From: Candolleomyces eurysporus
Lineage: Eukaryota; Basidiomycota; Agaricomycetes; Agaricales; Psathyrellaceae
Assembly: GCA_027579435.1 (NCBI GenBank)
Contig: JANBPK010000707.1
Span: forward strand, 62,001-126,000
Length of the DNA stretch: 64,000 bases
Reading direction: 5' to 3'
Shown: piece by piece, positions 54,822 through 64,000 of the stretch
How positions within the stretch are numbered: position 1 is the stretch's first letter
Layout of the letters: the number at the start of each line of letters is the position of its first letter
Made by a program: the position numbers and the translations under genes
Notes under the pieces: generated by a model
Databases searched by the model: none
The model's input: only the letters and a program-made list of their open reading frames with translations
Told to the model about the DNA's origin: nothing

Positions 54822-56447
54822 CTATGTAATTGCTCGACAATAAGACTCCACCACCAGACCTTCCTCCACATACTGCTGAATGTCCCCACAGTCCAAATTT
54901 CCCGGGTGATTTCCACTTACCACCAACTTCCTAAGGCGTTGATCAGCATTCGGGCACCGAGTTCGAGCTTCAATGAAGGTATCAAAGCTTTTGGGAAGAA
55001 TTTTCCCGACTACCTCTGGATCGAATACCGCTTCGAAATCCAGCTTGAGTGTTTGCAGTCGAGGGAGTAGTTGTTCCGTCGTGTTGCCCCACCCCGATAC
55101 CAAAATTTCGAAAAGCTCATTCTCGAACTCATGCAGGGAAAGGCTCAGTGTTGTGATAGAGGGAGTAGTTTCAAATAGCCAAGCAAGTGAGTCTAGGTCT
55201 TGGACGGCCCAGAAGGAAAGAGATAAGTCTTCAAGATGCTTCCAGCTTCGGGACGTTGACAGGAACGCATCCAAAAGTGGGGGCTCTAGCCCCAACAGCT
55301 TTATGTGTGATCCTTCAAGATGAAGAGAGGATAGATTTGGAGCGTCCAACTTTCCAAAGAAGTGTGGGTATCGGATGGGTCCGTTACGACAAGTGATGGC
55401 GAGAGAGACCAGAGCTGGAAGGGAAATGGCTGCACAACGATCCCAAATGTGTGGAAGATCAAATAATAGCTCAAGTGTGCGGATATCAGAGGTGATATCA
55501 AGATGGCGAAGATGTGCACAAAGAGGAAGCTGGTGGAATACGAAGGGGGTCGGCCTTTTCACATTGATATGGGTGAGCTGTGACCACGGGAGACTGAGAC
55601 GGACAGTGCCAATGTCATTAGGCTCTGTCAATGGATCTTCATCCGGGATGTAGGAAAAGGCTCTACTGAGCCGGACTTGCTTTAACGATGGTGTGTCTCG
55701 AAATGCTTCCACCAGATCCGGAAGACGAGAGTCGAAAGTAACATAGGAATCATCACGATGTTCCATGTCAAGAAAGAGTCTCTCCAGACATGGAAAGAGG
55801 TGCCTTGGAAGGGTGCGAAGGTTGGAAATCCTCATCGCTTTGCCGAGAGACAACTCGGTTAATGATGCGGCGATTGGCAAGATAATCGCGTTCAAAAAGT
55901 CTTGAGGAAGCGATGACCGGTTGGGAACTACCGTTATGCTCAGATTGAATGGTGGTGCCTTCGACCGACCCAGCATCTCCTTCAACAACTGAACCTGGGA
56001 GCTCGTAAACGTATCCGGATAAATTGTCGCCCGCAAACATTTCCACAGAGCGGCATGCTCAATGGAAACGTATCTCCACCTTCGACAAACATGGGTAAGC
56101 AAGATAGGGGGTACACCTGGAGTCAGGGCACTGTTGCGCTGCGATGGAAGGGTTCGGACGAATATTTCCCGAAGGATGTCGTCTGGGATGTGGCGAATAG
56201 GCGATAGAATGTATGAAAGGGTGCCCATTCTTTCTTTGATCAGGGATTCTTCTGCTTCAAGGACGCGTATTTGTTCGCGAATTTCCTTGAGCCTTCTGGA
56301 AGAGGCCTCCATCTCTGCTCTCGCTGAAGAAAGCTCATCTTCTGAAAGATCTGGAAGGATTGTTGGTCGATTCGCCTCTAATACTGCTCCCATTAGACTC
56401 CTTGTTGAAGTACATCAAGCAGGTATGTGTTACTTACCAGGGGCCAT
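54822..56447 (-). CDS. F-box protein 7 (third subfamily)
   Basis: Exon 1 is only 10 nt (56447..56438, MAP plus one base); a 54-nt intron leads to exon 2 (56383..54822), giving MAPVLEANRPTILPDL and 523 residues. I prefer this to the ATG inside the intron (56393) because the neighbour at 57800 has the same arrangement. Coiled coil about residues 20-58 (EMEASSRRLKEIREQIRVLE), F-box-like domain about 67-120 (HIPDDILREIFVRTLP, CRRWRYVSIEHAALWKCL), then leucine-rich repeats and a tail (DCGDIQQYVEEGLVVESY). Predicted SCF adaptor; target unknown. Tandem with F-box protein 8, same strand. Confidence 0.85.
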
Positions 56448-57799
56448 ATTCTGAATGGAGGAGTTGAAACTTAGGATAGACAGGTGAGGCGCTCATTCGT
56501 ACAAGCGGGCTCACAAATTTTCAAAGTCAGGACAAATTCAGACTAGGTGGCGCGGCCGGGCCGACGCCTTATTCCTTGCTTCAGCCCCGAGCATGGGCAA
56601 TGAATTCTTGCTTTACGGCCAAATACAGATAGAAACCAAGCCAAAATTAATACTATTCTGCTCAGGGTAACGAAACAGGGCAGGTTATAAGACACAAGTA
56701 AAAGTCAATACATTCGAGGTATAGTTTATGATGACCAGTTTCGAAAATATGTCTACAAATATCACTTCCTCGCCTTCTTACCAACGTTTTCGTTAACAAC
56801 ATCTGTCTTTTGACTCTTTGCCTCGAAGTTTGTCCACAAGCACGACAAGACGATCGGGAAAGGGAATAGATGTCGACCCATATACTGTCTAAGACGTCGA
56901 CGTCAATGGTGGGTGTCATCGTTGAGTAAGTTTTCAGAGTTGACGACGTGGAGTAGATGGAACATCATCGAGCATATTTAAAGAACAGGCAGAAATGAAT
57001 GTACCGATAAGCAAAACTCGAGCTGTCCGGCGACACAGATTATGGCCACAGATGAATCTGGAAGACACTCAAGGAACGAGACACGGAGAGACCGAGGAAG
57101 AGCTGAAGCATGGATGATATAAGTCCAAGGACAATCGTTCTTCTCAGTTTGAACAGAGTCATTGCTGAGGACAGCCCAGACCATACAAGTCAACTCAACA
57201 CGGAACATAGTTCTTCATTTGCAACTGTAGTGTGCACGGTGAGTAACGAAAGAAAACACAAGAGACCAAAACAGACGCATAACACAGGTACATAGAGGGA
57301 AGACTTTGGCTTTCCGCACGAGAAGCATTGGCCCTTAGGGGTTTAGACCAAGATACTATTCGTAGACTCTGGCTAGCATTACTGGCAAGACAACGCCGTC
57401 GACGACGTGAGGCATCACCGTTAACATTACAACGAGAGACAGGGGAAGAGCGGCTATAGACGTTGAATGCAAACAACGACATCGTCATGTTTTACACATA
57501 GAAGGAAATTTTATCTATAAAAGGAATACTTCTGACATGGCAATGCCTTGCTGAAGCAAGGAAACTCCTCTCAGCTAGTTTCATGTTTCACAGAGCTTTA
57601 CAACCCTTTAACCGACTGCCTCATTGTGCCGCCGGCAAGGTGAAGCACCTTAACTTTACAATTTGTGTTACATATGCTGAATATGCCAAGGTCACGGTTC
57701 TCCGTCTTAACGTTCATGAACAGAAACATAGCTACCATGTCCGAGTCCGAGAGTACTACTATCGACTAGAAAGACTCTCCTGCCAGATCTTCCTCCATA
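56448..57799. other. Spacer between tandem F-box genes
   Basis: About 1.35 kb. One plus-strand frame from about 57294 to 57460 reads LRGLDQDTIRRLWLALLARQ followed by an Arg run, with an acceptor-like cacag before it, but no matching upstream exon was found. Nothing else recognised. Confidence 0.3.
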
Positions 57800-59422
57800 C
57801 TACCTATGCTCGACAAGATAGGACTCAAACACCAGACCTTCCTCTAAATATTGCTGGATGTCCCCGCAGTCCAGGTTTTCGGGATACTTTCCGGTGACCA
57901 CCAACTTCCTAAGACGTCCATCAGGATCTGGGCACCGAGCTCGAGCTTCGATGAAAGTATCAAAACTATCTGAGAGGATCTTCCCAGTCACCTCCTGTCG
58001 ATCGAAGGGTTCCGTCTCCTTGAGGTCCAGCTCGAGCGTTTGCAGTCGAGGGAGCAATGGCCCTGTCGACTTTGCGGTGTCCCACCCCGATACCAACATC
58101 TCGAAAAATTCATCGTGGCATGAATAAAGCATGATGCGTAGTGTTGTGATGGATGCCGTGGCTTCAAATGTCCAAGCGAGCGAGTCTGGGTCTTGGCCTG
58201 CCCAGAACAGGAGGGATAATTGTTCGAGGTGCTTCCAACTACGAAGGCTTGATAGGAATGCGTCCAAAACTGGACCTACTAGGTTTGGGAGGTCCATCTC
58301 CTTTCCTTGGAGTTGAAGAGAGGACAAGATCGGGGTGTCCAGTTTTCCGAGGAAATATGGGAAATCTATGGATTCGCCACAGAAATTGATGGCGAGAGAT
58401 GATAGGGCGGGTAGGGGGATGAGATTAAGGTTATCCAAAAGGCTGGGACTCCGAAGAAACAACGACAGTTCGTCGGCGTCGAGACTCGATGTAAGATTGA
58501 GATGGCGAAGACGAGTGCAAAGGGGAAGACAATGGAAGACGAAGGGGATGGTCTTTTCTACAGCGATATGGGTCAGCTGCGACCACGGGAGAATGACAAG
58601 GACAGTGCCAACGCGGGGCTCTGAATGACGATAAATAAGGGAACAGGCTTCGTTGAGTCTAACTCGCGTTAGTGACGGTGCATCTTGGAATGCTTCGACT
58701 GGATCCCGATGATGGGCTATGATCCATTGGGGACGATACAAGTCAAGAAACAGTCTCTCCAGACACGGAAACGGGCGTGCTGGAAGGAAGCGAAGATCAG
58801 ATAGCGATACCTGGTCTCCGAGAGACAGTTCGGTCAGGGTTGTGGCAATTGGCGCGATGATTATATGCAGGAAGTTTTGGGGGATTACCGGCCTAGAAAA
58901 GAGCACGGATGGGGGTACCACAATACCCAGGCTGAACGGTGCTGTCTTTGATCTGCCCAGCACCTCCTCCAACAACTGAGTCTCAGCGAGACCCATGAGT
59001 GTTTTGTGCCGGATTGTCAGCTTTAGACATTTCCACAGAGCGGCATGCTCAATGGCTACATATCTCCACCTTTGACAAACATGGGTAAGCAGGATAGGAG
59101 GGTGACCTGAAGCTAGGTCAATGTTGCGCTGCAATGGAAGGGTATGGACAAATATTTCCCGAAGGACGTCGTCTGGGATGCGGCAACTGGGCGGTAGAGT
59201 GTATGAGGGGAACGTCGTTTTTCCCTTTTTCAAGAGATCTTTCCCTTCAAAGGCCTGAATTTCCCCAGTCCTTTGGGAAGCGGCCTTCATCTCTGCTTTC
59301 GCTGGCCCTCCCTCCGTTCGCTTTGGCTCTGGGAGAAAGTTTGGTTGACTTGTCTTCGTTGCTGCTCAAGTTAAATGTGTAGCCAAGGATCATCGGGTAT
59401 TTAGATGCTTACCATGGGCCAT
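57800..59422 (-). CDS. F-box protein 8 (third subfamily)
   Basis: Exon 1 is 10 nt (59422..59413, MAH plus one base); a 48-nt intron leads to exon 2 (59364..57800); 524 residues, starting MAHAATKTSQPNFLPEP. The N-terminal region is less coiled-coil-like than in protein 7 and more basic. F-box-like domain: RIPDDVLREIFVHTLP, CQRWRYVAIEHAALWKCL. The leucine-rich region and the tail (DCGDIQQYLEEGLVFESY) align with protein 7 throughout. The shared tiny exon 1 indicates tandem duplication after that intron arose. No frame breaks. The alternative ATG at 59290 would drop about 28 residues that align with protein 7. Confidence 0.85.
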
Positions 59423-59641
59423 TCGGCGCGTAGAAGTGTGCGCCCAAGATTCTATTGGGATATTTCAGATGGGACTGCCAGTCGTGCTTGCCTTTCGGAA
59501 ATTCAAACTCAGTTTCTAATTCAGTATCTCGGTCCAGCTTGGGCCCATTAGTGCTTGACGTAAGACTCTATCGAACCCACTTCTCAAGTCGCGTCCACTC
59601 CTGCAATTTCACGCGACACACGCTTCTTGACCATCCGTGCT

Positions 59642-60471
59642 ATGGGTGCGTCAGAAGAAAACGCGCACTCCGTTAGGATTACAAGCCAAGGAAAAATCAA
59701 GAACTGGGTTACATTTGCCCTGAATTCTTTCGAGGTTCAGTTGCATTATTTCGTCCTCGAGGTCAAAGGTCGTATTGACATTCCATACTTTCGAGATAAC
59801 AGGATAACCCGGACGTACCTCTGACGTTTCATACGATATCTCTTTCGAAAGGCTCGAATGAGGGTGGAAAGAAATCTGATGGGGCTCAAAGGCTCAATTC
59901 TTCGGTCACTCTCGCACCGCGATTAATCTCAGTCGTAGAGATCATCAAGCGAGAATTCCTTCGGAATTTGGCTACGAAGCGGTCCCCGAGACTCCAAGGG
60001 CTACATCAGTATAACGAGATAGGGATGCTGGAGGGTGAAGAAGTGCCAGCTACTTCAGATCAGGAAGATGGTGTTACTGCCGCTCCCGCAGAAGAGCGCG
60101 CAGAGAAAATCATCGAGGCTCTATCCGGAAAGAACCAGTGCGTAGTCATTTCGCTTCTGCTTCTAGTGGAAGATTCTCTTGTTAATTCGGATCTCTCTCC
60201 GTCTCTCCAGTGTCAGGCAAACGCAGACTCCTTTCATGCGCGTTACGCTATCCCTGACAGAACTTCCAAACTTACAAGCCAATGGTGCCACGTAANCATT
60301 TTTCACTCTTTTGAGGAGGCACGCTTTGACACGGCCCTTAGTTATCAGCCTCCAACGACCAGGAAAATATCAAAGTCTGCCAAAGCGCGTGCCAATAAAC
60401 GCAAGAAAAAGGCAATGGAGCGTGAGGCTGCAACGAACCCAGAGCCTGCGAATGAACAGATGGATATTTAG
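59642..60471 (+). CDS. Alba-domain nucleic-acid-binding protein
   Basis: Exons 59642..59734, 59803..60137, 60211..60291, 60342..60471; 212 residues. The Alba fold is recognisable from SVRITSQGKIKNWVTFALNS, PLTFHTISLSK, VTLAPRLISVVEIIKREFL and QTPFMRVTLSL. These proteins bind RNA or DNA; the best-known eukaryotic members are the Pop6/Pop7 (Rpp25/Rpp20) subunits of RNase P/MRP. The C-terminus is basic (KSAKARANKRKKKAMERE), which fits nucleic-acid binding. The ATG at 59642 is the first in frame after a stop-free stretch lacking another ATG; only 11 residues precede the domain. One N lies in intron 3 just after its gta donor (60296). Converges with VPS11. Confidence 0.85.
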
Positions 60472-60753
60472 TCTTGCTTCTCGTTTTGGGCTGTCTTCTG
60501 CCCACCCGGATACGCCATTCAAACCTCGCGTTTCCTCTCAACCATCCGCCACGGTGATTGAATATCATTCCCTTATTTTATCCGCATCCATTCTTCCGGA
60601 TGCAACTATAGACTCCAGACATTTGCAACACCACGATGACTGCTACTTTACGCCAATCACTTGTATTATATGGTATACCGCCTCCCTGACATGTATGTAC
60701 ACTAACTAATCCAGTACGTAGAAATAGAAACAGAGCTACCCTCGCATCGGAGT

Positions 60754-63700
60754 CTAAAACCCTGGTTGCTGTTGCTCCTCCGGCCTCGGCGCATTCACAT
60801 TCAGCAGGCCCCTGCTATACGCCGACGCAATTGCCTCGAACCCGTTCTCCTTAACTTCCGCCAAAAACACGTCGTGTTGGTCCGCCAAACGTTCGTTGTT
60901 TCGGCGAATCTCGCGGATGACGCTATGTTCTTGGGCGCAGGTGGGGCACTCGGCGTCGTGGTCTGCCAGACATCTATTGTTACGATGGATCGCATGGTTA
61001 TTTACTTGTGAGGTTGAGAGTGGTATTTTCAACGTACCTTTGGTGGTAACTGTGACCGCACATAAAGTGTACAGTCGGCAAGTCAAGTTGGGCGTGACAC
61101 ACTGCACAGCGAGTATTATGGAATACTTTCGGTTGTTCAGGATCTGAAAGTTCTTCGACCAATTTCCGCCTTGATGTCGTCTCGAGCTGATAAGACCTGG
61201 TCAATTGTTCATCCTGGAATTTTATCGTGAGTGATCGGCCACAATGAGAGAGGAGCCAAAAACGCACGTTGTGTATCTCCTCCCTGCTCTCCTTAATCCT
61301 CTTCACCAACCACTCCTTCACAAGACCCACACTCGCCACCCCATTTCTACTCAACACTTGAATGATGCCCAAAGCTGGGATGATCCCCTCATCATCCACA
61401 TACTCCACCAGCTCCTTGACGTCCATCTCGTGCTTCCTCAACAACTCCGGCGTAGACGTCAAGAACCTTAACACCAGAGGATACAACTCTGGATGCTCGT
61501 GTCCATACTGCATCAGATGCTGTACGACTTTATCCGAGGCATCCGGCGAGGACCCGTCGTTGTGTTTATCGATCCAGAACCTCAACACATCCTCGAACAT
61601 GCCCATCTTCTCCCAAAGGAGGACTAGACCCTCTGTAAAGGCATGTGTGGAGCAAAGGATAAGTGCGTGCGTAGTGTCGAATGGTATCTCTGACGAATCG
61701 CTCCCGAGCACTCTGAGCGCTTTGTCCCGCATCACCCTCTCCGAGAGCACAGAGCCTTGTTGCAGGCCATTNGTCGTGGCAGCACCGTTCGTCCGATTAG
61801 GTCCAGCAGTAGAGGAGGGNGCCAGAGGCAAAGTGAGGTACAGCTCCAACAGCGTATTCCACACCGCGACCTGATCCTGCTTATCTACCAACGCTTCTTG
61901 CTGTTCGTCCAAAAACGTGAGCTGCCTCTGGTGTGGTTGGGGCGAGGTTTCCCANTCATCTTGATCCTTCCTCCCGAGAATCCCAATCGACCCAGCCGGC
62001 TTATCATCCACGCTCTGCCCCCACCTTCTCNTCGCAACCGTCTCAAGGAACACCACAAACTGCTCCATATGGTCCGCAAAATGCGGGAAGTATATCCTCG
62101 GAGAGAGTCTCTTCATAGGAGGACCAGGAGCCGGAACNTGAATTATTCCTGAAGCTGGAGCGGCGTTTGTGCCGGCAGACCCAGTACGAGGGGGTGGCGT
62201 TGGCGCTCGACCCGCAGGTTCATANAAGGACTCTCCACGACGCGGTGCAGAGATGGTATCGGCTCTGATAGTCTTGATGGAAGGTGAAGGGGGCGTGAAT
62301 GTTTCAGCTGAAGAGATGACAGTGGGGGCTGCGATCGCTGCGGCGCGATTCAGTGCGAGGTAGGAAAGGTATGATGGGGCGGGGGCTTGTGGTTGCTTGG
62401 CGCTGCCTGCCTCTTGGTCTTCCTCCGGTTCGGTGAGTGGACCGCCGGTGCTGGTACACAGGTCGACTAGGAGTTGGGTGGTCTCTTCTGGTAGGCTCTG
62501 CAGCATAGCCCGACCGTACCGAGCAAGATTGCTCTCGGCCTGTACAAACAGACAGATACCACGTCAGACATCCGAACATGGATGAGAGTGGATGTCAGTA
62601 CATACCGCTTCTGGCCCCAGTTTCCTCAGATACGCAAGAGCATCCTTCACATTCCCTGCGTCCTCAATCTGGATCCTCAGGTAATCTTCATGCCTTTCGT
62701 ACTTCTTCGCCAGGTATGAAGCGTGTTCGAAATACCCTGCTTGTCTGCACACTCGAATCGCTGTATCCAAGTCGAAAGGCAGCTCGTCGGCATCCCCTGA
62801 GTCTCTTCGGGACTCTGTCTTGATGAAGCTATCCAGGCGATTGACGTCCTTGAGTTTGGTGTATGTATTCAGGAGGAGTGTCGTGTGGTCTGAATTAGCG
62901 ACGCCGAGAGTGTGGAGTTCTTGCAGGTAGGTGACGAGGTTATGTATTCGCTGAGAGTCCAGGAACTGAGGATGTCGGTCGTGTCAGAAAATANATTTGG
63001 ATTGGGATGAGCTAGTGGACCGTACCTTGCGAATGACGTAGCTGGGTTGGACGAAACCGATCGTCTTGAGATACTGTTGCATCGCCTCATCATAGTTGCC
63101 CTTTGCATATAGATGGTCTCCGTATTGCTTGTGAATGTCCGCGACGCTGGCATCNTCCATATTTTGAGTCTTCGCCAGGTTCAGTGCAACCGGATACAGA
63201 GACTTCCGGTANAGCATGTCCAACTTGTCCGCAGTCGACTTTTCTTCNAGCGATAGCAACTAGGCATAAGGNATCAGCTTTGANTGNNCCACGGANAAAT
63301 GNGAGGNCCCTACATTCCCATCCGTCGAGAGTACATAGATCTTGCCCCACTGCGAAACNACCTCTCTCACACCTTGCTTAAAGGCTCCCGAGTAGGCCAC
63401 GAGCTTGTTATCCAGATCGAACACATTCACTTTGGTAATGTCTGTTTCACCTGGGTTCGACGANCGCGCNACGAAGTTGCGAACGGTAGCCGAAGCTGCC
63501 GCTGCGGTGGGGAAGAACGGAGGCGAGACGATGACAAGGTAGCTCAAGTGCGTGTGCACAGAGGACTTGTGGCCTAAGACANAATGACTTTTTCAGAACA
63601 NGTTCATTCGAGNCTCGAAAACGGGAAGCTGACCTTCATAGGCAAGACAGGCACCTCTGCCATCGGTNCTGCAGATATACAGGGCCTCGTCACGAGCAAC

Positions 63701-64000
63701 NACCATGTCATGNGCACGCCAGTCCATCGTCGCACATCCAAGTCCGCTCCCAATCTCGTCNACGACTGTTGGTACTCCGCCGCTCCCTCTGCCAGATGCT
63801 TGGTAGCACAAGACACGGTTCGTGGTTACGATGAAAAGGTAGGTATTCGGCGATTCTTCCGTGGGCTCTCGGAAGCCAAGTCCAGTGATCGGTTCTGTAG
63901 GTGATTCGTGTACTACCCGAGATTTTGGAAGGGCGGTGAGTGACGTTGAGCCTGCGAGGGANTGGTCCAGGTGTCGGTAGAGTATAACNGTGCCATCTCC
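60754..64000 (-). CDS. VPS11: Vacuolar protein sorting protein 11 (5' end beyond window)
   Basis: Exons >64000..63634, 63573..63314, 63259..63026, 62965..62606, 62539..61268, 61213..61038, 60973..60754; about 962 residues visible. Vps11 (Pep5) is a core subunit of the HOPS and CORVET tethering complexes at endosomes and vacuole. The N-terminal beta-propeller is represented by GDGTVILYRHLD, TYLFIVTTNRVLCYQASGRG, MDWR, GACLAYEGHKSSVHTHLSYL and YVLSTDGN. An alpha-solenoid follows (VIRKFLDSQRIHNLVTYLQE, AIRVCRQAGYFEHASYLAKK, VLRFLTSTPELLRKHEMDVK). A Pro/Ser-rich insertion lies near 62150-62350. The C-terminal RING is CAVCHAQLD, VHFMCGHSYHQRC and CPTC. The start codon and perhaps 50-100 residues are outside the window. 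Several Ns fall in exons. Confidence 0.93.

Noticed and set aside
59627..59641. TTG start for the Alba gene
   Set aside because: Nuclear fungal genes start with ATG; the ATG at 59642 is in the same frame.

Overview
This window is nuclear DNA from a filamentous basidiomycete, most likely an agaricomycete mushroom. The evidence is intron-dense genes (introns mostly 45-110 nt, GT-AG, several exons under 30 nt), a large coiled-coil F-box protein family, DUF7918 and HNH_2-like proteins, a fungal P450, and a housekeeping set (SF3b subunit 2, RPN8, CNBP/Gis2, Cox5, Cox16, adenylosuccinate synthase, an Alba protein, Vps11). No species can be named from sequence alone. Scattered single Ns and one short N run (12.2 kb) mark assembly uncertainty.

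Layout. 0-7 kb: 3' part of a single-pass membrane protein gene (-), F-box gene 1 (-), an F-box-like gene of another subfamily (-). 7-12.6 kb: a decayed HNH_2-like gene (-), an intact DUF1275 membrane protein (-), then gene-poor DNA with Ns. 12.7-22 kb: three F-box genes on the + strand; between the first two lies a 1.6-kb AT-rich insertion with inverted termini and an 8-bp flanking direct repeat, and after the second lies a broken copy of the 3' end of the SF3b2 gene. 22.3-29 kb: housekeeping block, SF3b2 (-) head-to-head with RPN8 (+), then CNBP (+) and COX5 (+). 29.3-38.2 kb: tandem segmental duplication of [MFS transporter (+) plus F-box gene (-)]; in the first copy the F-box gene has lost about 1.53 kb internally. 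38.4-44 kb: DUF7918 protein (-), NAD(P)-binding protein (+), ADE12 (-) head-to-head with COX16 (+). 44.4-51 kb: two near-identical hemerythrin-domain genes (-) flanking a cytochrome P450 (+), with a small MITE-like element upstream of the second copy. 52-53.6 kb: second membrane protein of the same family as the gene at the left edge. 54.8-59.4 kb: two tandem F-box genes (-) of a further subfamily with a 10-nt first exon. 59.6-64 kb: Alba-domain gene (+) converging on VPS11 (-), which runs off the right edge.

The window is a mosaic of conserved housekeeping pairs with short shared promoters and a fast-evolving part built by repeated segmental duplication. Nine F-box loci show the range of outcomes: intact, frameshifted in a C9 run, internally deleted, or carrying a neighbouring gene's fragment. 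The F-box proteins are predicted SCF substrate adaptors; their targets cannot be read from sequence. No operon-like or defence-like system was found. The most unusual features are the duplication history and the two unnamed inverted-repeat elements. Exon boundaries were derived by hand from splice signals and frame continuity and have not been tested with RNA.
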